64,000 nucleotides of DNA from Rhodanobacter denitrificans. Its GTDB lineage: Bacteria; Pseudomonadota; Gammaproteobacteria; Xanthomonadales; Rhodanobacteraceae. The stretch lies in assembly GCA_003241385.1 (NCBI GenBank), contig QFPO01000003.1:1-64000 (forward strand), in the 5' to 3' direction. The translations under genes and the position numbers were made by a program. Below, piece after piece: positions 16,618 to 25,274 of this stretch (position 1 is its first letter; each line of letters opens with the position of its first letter). Under the pieces are notes generated by a model. The model was given only the letters and a program-made list of their open reading frames with translations. It ran no database searches and was not told the DNA's origin.

Positions 16618-17587
16618 GCCGCGACGCGGACGCAGCCGGCGCGCCGGCCTCGACGCAGCGCTCGGGCAGCGCCTGCGCCTGGGCCGGCAGCGTCTCGGCG
16701 AGATAGTCGATCAGTGCGCGCACGGCCGGCAGCAGGCCGCGCCGGCTCGCGTAGACGAAATGCATCGTCCCCTGCGGCGCGCCCCATGCCGGCAGCAGCG
16801 CTTCGAGCTCGCCGCGCGCGAGCGCCGATGCGCAGACGAAATCCGGCAGCAGCGCGACGCCGAGGCCGCGGCGCGCCGCCTCGTGCAGGACGATGAAGTC
16901 GCCGCAGACCAGGCGCGCGTCCATCGGCACCTCGACCGCTTCGCCGGCACCGTCGAGCAGCCGCAGGCGCTGCGCGCCTTCGTTCTCGAGCGGCGACAGC
17001 AGCGGATAGCGGACCAGATCGCGCGGCGTCTGCGGGCGCCCGTGCGCGGCCAGGAAGGCCGGACTGGCGACCAGCACCGCGCGCGCCGGACCGATCGTCC
17101 GCGCCACCAGGGTCGGCTCGGTGTCGTCGCGCTCGCGCACGCGCAGCGCGACGTCGACGCCCTCGCCGATCAGGTCGACGCGCCGGTTGGTCGCGATCAG
17201 GCGCAGCTCGATCTTCGGATGGCGCTCCAGGAACGCCGGCAGCACCCAGGCCAGCAGCGTCTGCGCCAGCGTCACCGGACAGCTCAGCCGCACCGTGCCG
17301 CTCGGTTCGGCACGCAGCGTATCGACCGCGTCCTGCGCCGCCTGCGCCTGCTCGAGCATCGCGCGGCAATGGCCGTGGAAGCGCTCGCCGACCTCGGTCA
17401 GCGCGAGCCGCCGCGTCGTCCGCTGCAGCAGGCGCACGCCCAGTCGCTGCTCGAGCAACGCGACGCGCTTGCTGAGGCGCGACTTGGGCACCCCGAGCAC
17501 GCGTGAGGCGGCCGAAAAGCCGCCGTGCTCGACCACGGCCGCGAAGAAACGCAGATCGTTGAGGTCGGCCAAACCGTCGTGACGCAT
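16571..17587 (-). CDS. LysR-type transcriptional regulator, divergent from azoreductase
   Basis: A 338-residue LTTR. Residues 8-67 form the winged helix-turn-helix, including VVEHGGFSAASRVLGVPKSR and the following SRLSKRVALLEQRLGVRLL. The rest is the two-lobed effector-binding domain. The C-terminal 26 residues are an Ala/Pro/Ser-rich tail longer than usual, and this tail is encoded in the region antisense to the DUF2069 gene. A palindrome at 17590-17611, immediately in front of its start, is a likely operator, and the adjacent azoR gene is the obvious target. The effector is unknown, but a quinone or electrophile would fit the neighbours. Confidence 0.9.
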   Translation of the reverse strand: MRHDGLADLNDLRFFAAVVEHGGFSAASRVLGVPKSRLSKRVALLEQRLGVRLLQRTTRRLALTEVGERFHGHCRAMLEQAQAAQDAVDTLRAEPSGTVRLSCPVTLAQTLLAWVLPAFLERHPKIELRLIATNRRVDLIGEGVDVALRVRERDDTEPTLVARTIGPARAVLVASPAFLAAHGRPQTPRDLVRYPLLSPLENEGAQRLRLLDGAGEAVEVPMDARLVCGDFIVLHEAARRGLGVALLPDFVCASALARGELEALLPAWGAPQGTMHFVYASRRGLLPAVRALIDYLAETLPAQAQALPERCVEAGAPAASASRPTASPPPTGARAASR

Positions 17588-17589
17588 CG

Positions 17590-17611
17590 ATTGTTTCTCA
17601 CTGGAAACGAT
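17590..17611. promoter_or_regulatory. Candidate LysR-family operator
   Basis: ATTGTTTC (17590-17597) and GAAACGAT (17604-17611) form an inverted repeat with a 6-base centre, interrupted only by one T/C difference. It contains the T-N11-A geometry of LTTR boxes. It lies two bases upstream of the regulator's start codon and about 85 bases before azoR, where autoregulation of the one gene and activation or repression of the other would both be possible. Confidence 0.6.
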
Positions 17612-17695
17612 GAGTGTCGATCCTGCACTCTTTGATCGCCATCGTCCATGCCTCAGCTACGCCATGCCGACTCACCGGCATCTTAGAGGCCTGTC

Positions 17696-18253
17696 ATGAA
17701 CCTGCTGCACATCGATTCCAGCGCCCTGGGCGCCCGCTCGGTCTCGCGCGAACTGAGCGCCGCGACCGTCGCGGCGTTCGCCGACCGCCATCCGGACCTG
17801 CACGTCACCTATCGCGACCTCGCCGCTGCGCCGCTCGGCGACTGGTCGCCCGCCACTGCCGGGGAAGCGGTGCTCGAGGAATTCCTCGCCGCCGACGTCG
17901 TCGTGCTCGGCGCGCCGATGTACAACTTCGGCATTCCGTCGCAGCTCAAGGCCTGGATCGACCGCATCTGCGTGGCCGGACGCACGTTCCGCTACGACGC
18001 CGGCGGGCCGGTCGGCCTCGCCGGCGGCAAGCGCGTCGTGATCGCCTCCACACGCGGCGGACACTATGCGGAAGGCGCAGCCGCCGCACTCGATTTCCAG
18101 GAGCCGTATCTGCGCAAGGTGCTCGGCTTTCTCGGCATCACCGACGTCGAGGTGATCCGCGCCGAAGGCCTCGCGATCGACGAGAGCCACCGCGCGCAGG
18201 CACTGGCCGCGGCCCACGATGCGGTCGCCGCGCTGCGCACCCGCGCGGCCTGA
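17696..18253 (+). CDS. azoR: FMN-dependent NADH:quinone reductase / azoreductase
   Basis: The 185-residue flavodoxin-like enzyme reduces azo dyes and quinones with NADH. The FMN phosphate loop (SSALGARSVSRELS, residues 8-21), APMYNFGIPSQLKAWIDR near residues 78-95 and STRGGHY near 121-127 are diagnostic. The ATG has AGAGG nine bases upstream. It is divergently arranged with the LysR regulator, so redox- or electrophile-inducible expression is likely. WrbA, another quinone reductase, lies just beyond the regulator. Confidence 0.93.
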   Translation: MNLLHIDSSALGARSVSRELSAATVAAFADRHPDLHVTYRDLAAAPLGDWSPATAGEAVLEEFLAADVVVLGAPMYNFGIPSQLKAWIDRICVAGRTFRYDAGGPVGLAGGKRVVIASTRGGHYAEGAAAALDFQEPYLRKVLGFLGITDVEVIRAEGLAIDESHRAQALAAAHDAVAALRTRAA

Positions 18254-18261
18254 CGCGAACA

Positions 18262-18287
18262 CGCCGGCGCGCGGCGACGCGCCGGCG
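18262..18287. terminator. GC-rich hairpin between azoR and the asparaginase-like gene
   Basis: CGCCGGCGCG (18262-18271) and CGCGCCGGCG (18278-18287) form a perfect 10-bp stem with a 6-base loop just after azoR. There is no T-run, so efficient intrinsic termination is uncertain. The hairpin directly abuts the -10-like TACAAT at 18289-18294, where it could also affect the next promoter. Confidence 0.4.
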
Positions 18288-18288
18288 C

Positions 18289-18294
18289 TACAAT
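18289..18294 (+). promoter_or_regulatory. -10 element of the asparaginase-like gene
   Basis: TACAAT occurs 30 bases before the ATG at 18324. The expected -35 position falls in the GC-only hairpin and has no match to TTGACA, so either a factor assists or the promoter is weak. Confidence 0.45.
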
Positions 18295-18323
18295 GCGCGG
18301 CTTCCTCGGCTGGCCATCCGCTC

Positions 18324-18812
18324 ATGCAGCATCTGACGATCCTCACCACCGGCGGCACGATCGACAAGATCTACTTCGACGACAAGTCCACGTTCCAGAT
18401 CGGCGAGCCGCAGATCGGCCAGATCCTGACCTCGCTCGGCGTGGGCTTCACGTTCGACGTGCAGTCGCTGATGCGCAAGGACAGCCTGCACATGGATGCG
18501 GCCGACCGGGCCGCGATCCGCCAGGCGATCGAGGTGCAGCCGCACCGCCACGTCCTGGTCACCCACGGCACCGATACGATGGTCGACACGGCGCGGGCGC
18601 TGTCCGGGCTCGCCGGCAAGGTGGTCGTGCTGACCGGCGCGTTGAATCCGGCGTTGTTCAACCAGTCCGACGCGGTCTTCAACGTCGGCTGTGCGGTCGG
18701 CGCGGTGCAGACGCTGCCGGACGGCATCTACATCGCGATGAACGGCCGGATCTGGAATCCGGCCCAGGTCCGCAAGAATCGCGAGGCGAACCGCTTCGAG
18801 ACCGATCAGTGA
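18324..18812 (+). CDS. Single-domain asparaginase-like protein
   Basis: This 162-residue protein is the N-terminal half of a type I/II L-asparaginase. It keeps the first catalytic Thr motif TTGGTIDKIY at residues 7-16 and the second HGTDTMVDTA near residues 79-88, but it stops where the C-terminal domain would begin. Short one-domain relatives occur in many proteobacteria, so this is probably a genuine family rather than a truncation. Whether it hydrolyses asparagine is doubtful, because full-size enzymes build their active sites between subunits using C-terminal residues. Confidence 0.82.
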   Translation: MQHLTILTTGGTIDKIYFDDKSTFQIGEPQIGQILTSLGVGFTFDVQSLMRKDSLHMDAADRAAIRQAIEVQPHRHVLVTHGTDTMVDTARALSGLAGKVVVLTGALNPALFNQSDAVFNVGCAVGAVQTLPDGIYIAMNGRIWNPAQVRKNREANRFETDQ

Positions 18813-18851
18813 GGACGCGCGCGCCGCGACGTCGTCGCGGCGCGCGGCTTG

Positions 18852-19661
18852 TCAGCCGCCCTTGCCCTGCTCGTACTGCTGCTGCTCCTCGAGCAGCTGA
18901 TCGACGTCGACGTCGTTGGTGCCCTGCAGCCGCTCGATGATCTCGACCGGCGGCTGTCCGTCGTAGATGTCGTAGAGGCGGCGCTGTCGGTAGGCGTCGC
19001 GGAAGAACACGTAAGGATCGTAGACGCCCTCGAGCAGGCCCTCGGCGTCGATCGCCGACGAGCGCAGCGTGACCAGGTACAGGAACTGCGGCAGGTACTC
19101 GGCGTTGTGCTTGAGGTCGTGCTCGCGCGCATACCAGGACAACGGGTCGAAGTAGTAGCTGTCCACCGGCGTGCGCCAGACGTCGCGGCCGGTGGTCGGA
19201 CCGAGCAGCGGCAGCACCAGATACGGGCCGTCCGGCACGCCCCACTTGGCCAGCGTCACGCCGAAGTCGTTGGAGTCCGGCGGCAGGTTCATCTCACTGG
19301 CCGGGTCGAACAGGCCGAGGAAGCCCAGCGTCGTATTGATCACGAAACGGCCGGTATTGCGTCCGGCCTGCCCGGGCTTGCCCTGCAGCAGGTCGTTGGC
19401 GATCGTGATCGGCATCTTGATGTTCGCGAAGAAGTTGCTGACCACGCGGCGCATGTTCGGCGTCGTGATCTTGCGATAGCCGACCGCCACCGGCCGGATC
19501 GCGATCCGGTCGACCGTGTCGTTGAACTTGTACATCTTCCGGTTGAACCGCTCGTACGGATCGTCGGTGCGCGGCGGCGCGATCGTGCAGGCGGATAGCA
19601 GCGAGAGGACCAGGACCGCGGCGACGATGCGCAGGCTGTTCCGGAGCGGGTTTTTCGACAT
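18852..19661 (-). CDS. mlaA: Outer-membrane lipid asymmetry lipoprotein MlaA (VacJ)
   Basis: MlaA extracts misplaced phospholipids from the outer leaflet and passes them to the Mla ABC system. The 269-residue protein has a signal peptide with lipobox LLSAC ending near residue 25, the hallmark DPYERFNRKMYKFND motif, and the conserved FFANIKMPITIANDLLQGK and TLGFLGLFDPASE segments. The C-terminus is Gln/Glu-rich. Other mla genes are not nearby. The start is the ATG at 19661-19659. Confidence 0.95.
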   Translation of the reverse strand: MSKNPLRNSLRIVAAVLVLSLLSACTIAPPRTDDPYERFNRKMYKFNDTVDRIAIRPVAVGYRKITTPNMRRVVSNFFANIKMPITIANDLLQGKPGQAGRNTGRFVINTTLGFLGLFDPASEMNLPPDSNDFGVTLAKWGVPDGPYLVLPLLGPTTGRDVWRTPVDSYYFDPLSWYAREHDLKHNAEYLPQFLYLVTLRSSAIDAEGLLEGVYDPYVFFRDAYRQRRLYDIYDGQPPVEIIERLQGTNDVDVDQLLEEQQQYEQGKGG

Positions 19662-19992
19662 GAGATGACGGCTTCCCTGGCGCGACGGCGCGCCGAACGG
19701 TTGCCCGGCTCGCCCAGGGCGCGACGCGGGCGGAGCAAGGTACACGAAATACTGCACGGTTCCCTGACGATTGGCGACTACACTGTGGGGCCGGCCGCCC
19801 GTCCCGGAGGGTCGCCCATGCGGCAGCATGGGTACGGGCTTGCGCTCTATCAAGTCGCCGGCCGTCATTTCCGCCGCCCCGCCGCTCCGGAACCGCCCGG
19901 CCTGCCGTGTTTGCGCCGCACAATCGGCGACCGCTACAATACGGCCAGATAACGCCATGAATTGGCGCCAGTTTTGATGTCGAGGATAAACG
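19662..19992. other. Divergent intergenic region mlaA/rpoZ
   Basis: This 331-base gap must hold the mlaA promoter and the rpoZ promoter. Only the rpoZ promoter (19911-19940) is convincing. In many relatives gmk precedes rpoZ; no gmk-like coding is present here. Short open frames in the gap have high-arginine, shadow-like composition and I do not regard them as genes. Confidence 0.45.
19911..19940 (+). promoter_or_regulatory. rpoZ promoter
   Basis: TTGCGC (19911-19916) and TACAAT (19935-19940) are 18 bases apart, giving a start around 19947 and a leader of about 45 bases before the rpoZ ATG. The leader includes AGGA just upstream of the start codon. Confidence 0.6.
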
Positions 19993-20286
19993 ATGGCCCG
20001 TATCACCGTTGAAGATTGCCTCGAAGTGGTCGACAACCGCTTCGAACTCGTGCTGATGGCGACCAAACGCGCCCGTCAGCTGGCCAAGGGCGCCGACAGC
20101 GTCGTCGACAGCAACAACGACAAGCCCACCGTCGTCGCGCTGCGCGAGATCGCCGAACGCAAGGTCGACCAGCCGATGATCGACGAGATCGACCGCCTGG
20201 CTCGCGAGAAGGCCGAGCGCGAGGCCCTCGAATGGGCCGCCGCCGAGGTCGACGACGACCTCTCCAAGGGCGGAGACGACCTGTGA
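19993..20286 (+). CDS. rpoZ: RNA polymerase omega subunit
   Basis: Omega helps assemble RNA polymerase and forms part of ppGpp site 1. The 97-residue product opens with MARITVEDCLEVVDNRF, the MAR motif involved in ppGpp binding and the family signature, followed by LVLMATKRARQL. The acidic C-terminal tail is typical. It precedes spoT by about 50 bases, the conserved rpoZ-spoT pairing of the stringent-response enzymes and their target. Confidence 0.96.
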   Translation: MARITVEDCLEVVDNRFELVLMATKRARQLAKGADSVVDSNNDKPTVVALREIAERKVDQPMIDEIDRLAREKAEREALEWAAAEVDDDLSKGGDDL

Positions 20287-20336
20287 GCCGACGCCCGCCG
20301 TGTAGCGCGATGCGCTGAAACGAGCGGGCGACCACC

Positions 20337-22496
20337 GTGGACGCTGCCGCCAAGATCCCGCCTGCCGCGCCCGGCGCCGTGCCGCCGGACGTGGTCGCGC
20401 TGGAACAGCGGCTGGCGACCTACTTGCCGGCCGAGCAGGTCGCCCGCGTCCGCCAGGCCTACGTCGCCGGCGATCACGCGCATGCCGGCCAGACCCGCAA
20501 GAGCGGCGAGCCGTACATCACACATCCGGTCGCGGTCGCGACGATCCTGGCCGACCTCGGCATGGACGCCGAGACGATCATCGCGGCGATCCTGCACGAC
20601 ACCCTCGAAGACACGCCGCTGACGCGCGACGAACTCGTCGCGCAGTTCGGCGAGACCGTGGCCGAGCTGGTCGACGGCGTCACCAAGCTCGACAACGTGC
20701 GCTTCCGCACGCGCCAGGAGGCGGCGGCCGAAAGCTTCCGCAAGATGCTGCTGGCGATGGCGCGCGACCTGCGCGTGATCCTGATCAAGCTCGCCGACCG
20801 TCTGCACAACATGCGCACGCTCGGCTCGATGGCGCCGGAGTCGCGCCGCCGCATCGCGCGCGAGACGCTCGACATCTACGCGCCGATCGCGCAACGCCTG
20901 GGCATGAACAAGTTCAAGTCCGAGCTGCAGGACCTCGGCTTCCGCGCGCTGTATCCGGACCGCCACCGCATCATCGGCGCGCGCGTGCGCGCCTCGGCCG
21001 GCAACCGGCGCGAGGCGATGAAGCGGATCGAGTCCGAGCTCGAGACGCGCCTGGGTGCCGAGCGCATCCAGCACCGCATCGTCAGCCGGATCAAGTCGCC
21101 GTACAGCGTCTACATGAAGATGCGCAACGACGCCAAGTCGTTCGCGCAGGTCATGGACGTGTTCGGCTTCCGCGTCGTCGTCGACAGCGTGATGGAGTGC
21201 TATCACGCGCTCGGCACGATCCACGCGCTGTACAAGCCGCTCGACGGCCGCTTCAAGGATTTCATCGCGATTCCCAAGGCGAACGGCTACCAGTCGCTGC
21301 ACACGGTGCTGTTCGGGCCGTTCGGCATGCCGATCGAGATCCAGATCCGCACCGAGGACATGAACAGCGTCGCCGAGCGCGGCATCGCCGCGCACTGGGC
21401 GTACAAGAACGAGTCGGGCGCGTCGAACAACGCGCAGAACCGAGCGCGCGAATGGCTGTCGGGCCTGGTCGACGAGCAGCGCGTGATTCCCTCGTCGATC
21501 GAATTCATCGAAAACGTCAAGGTCGACCTGTTCCCGGACGAGGTCTATCTGTTCACGCCGAAGGGCCGGATCCTCGCGCTGCCGCGCAACGCGACCGCAC
21601 TGGACTTCGCCTACGCGGTGCATACCAACGTCGGCGACCACGCCGTGGCCGCGCGCATCGACGAGCGCTTGGTGCCGCTGCGCACGCGCCTGGTCAGCGG
21701 CCAGGCCGTGGAGATCATCACCGCGCCGTCGGCGGCGCCGAGTCCGCAGTGGCTGGAATGGGTCGTGTCCGGCAAGGCGCGCACCGCGATCCGCCATCAT
21801 CTCAAGCGCCTGCAGCACGAGGACGCGGTCGACTTCGGCCATCGCATGCTCGATCGTGCGCTCGACGGCCTCGGCGCATCGCTGGACCTGGTGCGCCGCC
21901 CGGTGCTCGAGCGCTTCCTCGCCGACAACCGCTTCAAGCGGCTCGAGGAACTGCTCGCCGACATCGCGCTCGGCAACCGCATGCCCGACACGGTCGCGCG
22001 CAGCCTGCTGATGCTGCAAGGCCATCCGGCAGTGACCGCGCACACGGTCAGCGAGAAGATCCTGATCACCGGCACCGAACGCGGCGTGCTGAGCTTCGGC
22101 AACTGCTGCCATCCGGTGCCGGGCGATCCGATCATGGGCTACCTGTCGGCCGGCAAGGGCGTCGTCGTGCACCGGCTCGAGTGCCCGAACGTGCCGGAGT
22201 TCCGCAAGTCGCCCGAGCGCTGCGTCGAGATCGACTGGGACCGCGAGGTCGCCGGCGACTACCGCGTCGAGCTGCGCGTCAGCGCGCACAACCGGCCCGG
22301 CGTGCTCGCGCAGGTCGCCACTGCGATCGCCGACTCGGCGTCGAACATCGAGAACGTCGAGTACCAGGAGCGCGATCTGATGAACGCGATGCTGGTCTTC
22401 ACGATCGAGGTCAAGAACCGCAAGCACCTCGCCGACGTAATGCGCCACGTGCGGCGCCTGGGCGTCGTCAACTCGGTCCACCGCCATCCGGTCTGA
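20337..22496 (+). CDS. spoT: Bifunctional (p)ppGpp synthetase/hydrolase
   Basis: The 719-residue protein starts at a GTG. The HD hydrolase domain has His-Asp at residues 87-88 in AAILHDTLEDT. The synthetase domain carries RFKD at residues 305-308, the RXKD form found in bifunctional enzymes, rather than the EXDD form of RelA. TGS and C-terminal ACT domains follow (TGS around 390-450, ACT over the last 80 residues). It therefore should both make and degrade (p)ppGpp. It sits between rpoZ and ridA-recG, matching the rpoZ-spoT-recG neighbourhood of other gammaproteobacteria. Confidence 0.96.
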   Translation: MDAAAKIPPAAPGAVPPDVVALEQRLATYLPAEQVARVRQAYVAGDHAHAGQTRKSGEPYITHPVAVATILADLGMDAETIIAAILHDTLEDTPLTRDELVAQFGETVAELVDGVTKLDNVRFRTRQEAAAESFRKMLLAMARDLRVILIKLADRLHNMRTLGSMAPESRRRIARETLDIYAPIAQRLGMNKFKSELQDLGFRALYPDRHRIIGARVRASAGNRREAMKRIESELETRLGAERIQHRIVSRIKSPYSVYMKMRNDAKSFAQVMDVFGFRVVVDSVMECYHALGTIHALYKPLDGRFKDFIAIPKANGYQSLHTVLFGPFGMPIEIQIRTEDMNSVAERGIAAHWAYKNESGASNNAQNRAREWLSGLVDEQRVIPSSIEFIENVKVDLFPDEVYLFTPKGRILALPRNATALDFAYAVHTNVGDHAVAARIDERLVPLRTRLVSGQAVEIITAPSAAPSPQWLEWVVSGKARTAIRHHLKRLQHEDAVDFGHRMLDRALDGLGASLDLVRRPVLERFLADNRFKRLEELLADIALGNRMPDTVARSLLMLQGHPAVTAHTVSEKILITGTERGVLSFGNCCHPVPGDPIMGYLSAGKGVVVHRLECPNVPEFRKSPERCVEIDWDREVAGDYRVELRVSAHNRPGVLAQVATAIADSASNIENVEYQERDLMNAMLVFTIEVKNRKHLADVMRHVRRLGVVNSVHRHPV

Positions 22497-22566
22497 GCGC
22501 GCCGCGGCGCGCATTGCGGGATAATCGGACGCGACCTCGCCGCCCGGCGGGGGCCTTCTCCTGCTC

Positions 22567-22959
22567 ATGACGGACACCATGCGAACGATCATCCAGACCG
22601 ACGCGGCACCCCAGGCCATCGGCCCCTACTCCCAGGCCGTGCGCGCCGGCGACACCGTCTACCTGTCCGGCCAGATCCCGCTCGATCCGGCCACCGGCAC
22701 GCTGATCGACGGCGACATCGCGGCACAGACCCGCCGCGTCTTCGACAATCTGCGCGCGGTCTGCGAGGCGGCCGGCGGCTCGCTGGCCGGACTGGTCCGC
22801 ATCGGCATCTACCTGACCGACCTCGGCGACTTCGCGACCGTCAACGATGTCATGAAGGACTACTTCGGCGCGCCGTATCCGGCGCGATCGACGATCCAGG
22901 TCAGCGCGCTGCCGCGCGGCGCGAACGTCGAAGTGGACGCGATCCTCGTGCTCGGCTGA
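22567..22959 (+). CDS. ridA: 2-iminobutanoate/2-iminopropanoate deaminase
   Basis: RidA removes reactive enamine/imine intermediates released by PLP enzymes such as threonine dehydratase. The 130-residue product has the signature AIGPYSQAV near residues 18-26, the catalytic Arg in PARSTIQVSALP, and the DLGDFATVNDVMKDYF segment. A second ATG at residue 5 is an alternative start. A -10-like GATAAT at 22520-22525 lies upstream without a clear -35. The spoT-ridA-recG order is common in related bacteria. Confidence 0.94.
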   Translation: MTDTMRTIIQTDAAPQAIGPYSQAVRAGDTVYLSGQIPLDPATGTLIDGDIAAQTRRVFDNLRAVCEAAGGSLAGLVRIGIYLTDLGDFATVNDVMKDYFGAPYPARSTIQVSALPRGANVEVDAILVLG

Positions 22960-22978
22960 GACGCGCCGCCCGCGCCCG

Positions 22979-25087
22979 ATGGCCCGCGACGCCAAGCCCG
23001 TGCCGGGATCGGCCGATCCCGGCCTCGCGCCGATCACCGACCTGCCCGGCGTCGGACCGGCGCTGGCGCAGGCGCTCGAGCGGCTAGGCCTGACGCGCGT
23101 CCAGCATCTGTGGTTCCACCTGCCGCTGCGCTACGAGGACCGCACCCGCGTCACGCCGATTGGCGATCTTCGCGTCGGCACCTCGGCGCTGATCGAGGGC
23201 CGCGTCGAGGCGGTCGAGCGCGGCTTCCGCTACCGCCCGCAGCTGCGCGTCGCGATCGGCGACGACAGCCGTGCGACGCTGATCCTGCGCTTCTTCCATT
23301 TCCGCGCCGCACAGATGGCACAGCTCGCGCCGGGCACGCGCCTGCGCTGCTACGGCGAGGTGCGCCAGGGCGGCCACGGCCTGGAGATCGTCCATCCGCA
23401 GTATCAGCGCCTCGCCGAGGACGAGATCGGCGGCGTCGAGGCATCGCTGACGCCGATCTATCCGACCACCGAGGGCCTGGGCCAGAAGCGCCTGGCCGGC
23501 GTCGTCGCGCGCGCGCTCGACCGGCTGCCGCCGGTCGACGAACTCGAACTGATCCCGGCCGACCTGCTGGCGCCGCTCGGCATCGCCGATCTGCGCCAGG
23601 CGCTTCTGACCGTGCACCGGCCGCCGCCCGACGTCGACCGCGACCTGCTCGCCGCCGGCATCCATCCGGCGCAGCGCCGGCTCGCGTTCGAGGAGCTGCT
23701 CGCGCAGAACCTGATCCTCAAGCGCCTGCGCGCGCGCATCCGCAGCCAGACCGCGCCGCGGCTGGCCGGGCCCGGCCGGCTGCGCGCGGCGCTGATCGAG
23801 CGGCTGCCGTTCCGCCTGACCGGCGCGCAGCGCCGCGTCGACGCCGAGATCCAGGCCGATCTCGGCCGCACCCAGCCGATGCTGCGCCTCGTGCAGGGCG
23901 ACGTCGGCTCCGGCAAGACGATCGTCGCCGCGCTGGCCGCGCTCGGTGCGGTCGAGGCCTGCCAGCAGGCCGCCGTCATGGCGCCGACCGAACTGCTCGC
24001 CGAGCAGCATCTGCGCGCGTTCCGCAGCTGGCTCGAGCCGCTCGGCGTGACGCCGGTCTGGCTCGGCGGCAAGGTCGCCGGCAAGGCGCGCGCGGCTGCG
24101 CTGGACGCCGTCGCGAGCGGCAGCCCGCTGGTGATCGGCACCCATGCGCTGATGCAGGAGGGCGTGCGCTTCGCGCGGCTCGGCCTGGCGATCATCGACG
24201 AGCAGCACCGCTTCGGCGTGCACCAGCGGCTGGCGCTGCGCGACAAGGGACGCGCCGCCGGCCACGTGCCGCATCAGCTGGTGATGACCGCGACGCCGAT
24301 TCCGCGCACGCTGGCGATGACCCAGTACGCCGATCTGGACGTGTCGGTCATCGACGAGCTGCCGCCGGGCCGGACGCCGGTGCAGACGGTCGCGATCTCC
24401 GACGCGCGCCGCCACGAGGTGGTCGAGCGGATCCGCGCCGCCTGCGTCGACGGCCGCCAGGCCTACTGGGTCTGCACGCTGATCGAGGAGTCCGGGCAGC
24501 TCGAGGCGCAGGCCGCCGAGGTCGCGCACGCCGAGCTGACCGCCGCACTGCCGGGACTGCGCGTCGGCCTCGTGCACGGGCGGCTCAAGCCCGCCGAGAA
24601 GGCGCGCGCGATGCAGGCGTTCGCGGCCGGCGAGCTGCACGTGCTGGTCGCCACGACCGTGATCGAGGTCGGCGTGGACGTGCCCAATGCCAGCCTGATG
24701 GTCATCGAGAACGCCGAGCGGCTCGGGCTGGCGCAGCTGCATCAGCTGCGCGGCCGGGTCGGGCGCGGCAGCCGCGCCTCGAGCTGCGTGCTGCTGTACC
24801 GCCCGCCGCTCGGTGCGCTGGCGCGCGCGCGGCTGGATACGATGCGCGAGACCAGCGACGGCTTCCGCATCGCCGAGCAGGACCTGCGCCTGCGCGGCCC
24901 CGGCGAAGTGCTCGGCACGCGCCAGACCGGCCAGATCGAACTGCGCGTGGCCGACGTCGTGCGCGATGCCGGCCTGCTGCCGGACGTGCACCGCATGGCC
25001 GACCGGCTGGCCGAGACCGCGCCGGACCGCGTCGAGCGGCTGATCGAACGCTGGGTCGGCGGCGCCGCGCGTTACGCCGGCGCCTGA
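22979..25087 (+). CDS. recG: ATP-dependent DNA helicase RecG
   Basis: RecG remodels stalled replication forks and branch-migrates Holliday junctions. The 702-residue protein has an N-terminal wedge/OB domain (about residues 60-160), the Walker A loop QGDVGSGKT near residues 306-314, a DEQH box in IIDEQHRFGV, motif III TATPIPRTLAM, and the motif V/VI region VIEVGVDVPNASLMVIENAE and QLRGRVGRG. All motifs of the family are intact. It follows ridA by 19 bases. Confidence 0.97.
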   Translation: MARDAKPVPGSADPGLAPITDLPGVGPALAQALERLGLTRVQHLWFHLPLRYEDRTRVTPIGDLRVGTSALIEGRVEAVERGFRYRPQLRVAIGDDSRATLILRFFHFRAAQMAQLAPGTRLRCYGEVRQGGHGLEIVHPQYQRLAEDEIGGVEASLTPIYPTTEGLGQKRLAGVVARALDRLPPVDELELIPADLLAPLGIADLRQALLTVHRPPPDVDRDLLAAGIHPAQRRLAFEELLAQNLILKRLRARIRSQTAPRLAGPGRLRAALIERLPFRLTGAQRRVDAEIQADLGRTQPMLRLVQGDVGSGKTIVAALAALGAVEACQQAAVMAPTELLAEQHLRAFRSWLEPLGVTPVWLGGKVAGKARAAALDAVASGSPLVIGTHALMQEGVRFARLGLAIIDEQHRFGVHQRLALRDKGRAAGHVPHQLVMTATPIPRTLAMTQYADLDVSVIDELPPGRTPVQTVAISDARRHEVVERIRAACVDGRQAYWVCTLIEESGQLEAQAAEVAHAELTAALPGLRVGLVHGRLKPAEKARAMQAFAAGELHVLVATTVIEVGVDVPNASLMVIENAERLGLAQLHQLRGRVGRGSRASSCVLLYRPPLGALARARLDTMRETSDGFRIAEQDLRLRGPGEVLGTRQTGQIELRVADVVRDAGLLPDVHRMADRLAETAPDRVERLIERWVGGAARYAGA

Positions 25088-25106
25088 CGCGCCGCTGTGG
25101 CGCGTC
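25086..25106. terminator. Hairpin at the end of recG
   Basis: GACGCGCC and GGCGCGTC form an 8-bp stem with a 5-base loop overlapping the recG stop codon. There is no T-tract, so this would be weak as an intrinsic terminator. It lies before the separate rpmE promoter. Confidence 0.35.
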
Positions 25107-25204
25107 GACGGCGAGCCGTACGTCCCCGGCGAGCCGCCACGGACGCTGCGGCGCGCCGGCCCGGCCGCGTACGGACGCATGCCGCCGCGCGCCGGCGCGA
25201 TCGA

Positions 25205-25233
25205 TTGCACGGCGGATCGGCAGCGGCTATCAT
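25205..25233 (+). promoter_or_regulatory. rpmE promoter
   Basis: TTGCAC (25205-25210) and TATCAT (25228-25233) are separated by exactly 17 bases and lie about 42 bases before the L31 start codon. Confidence 0.65.
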
Positions 25234-25274
25234 GCGCGGCTCTCTTTCAACCCGGTCCGTCCTGGAGCCGCACG

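Noticed and set aside
19665..19952. A 95-codon frame in the mlaA/rpoZ gap
   Set aside because: Its composition is Arg/Pro/Gly-rich, it has no ribosome site or family match, and the rpoZ promoter lies within it.
20076..22619. An 847-codon minus-strand open frame opposite spoT
   Set aside because: It is the reverse-complement shadow of spoT and rpoZ, which have intact catalytic motifs.
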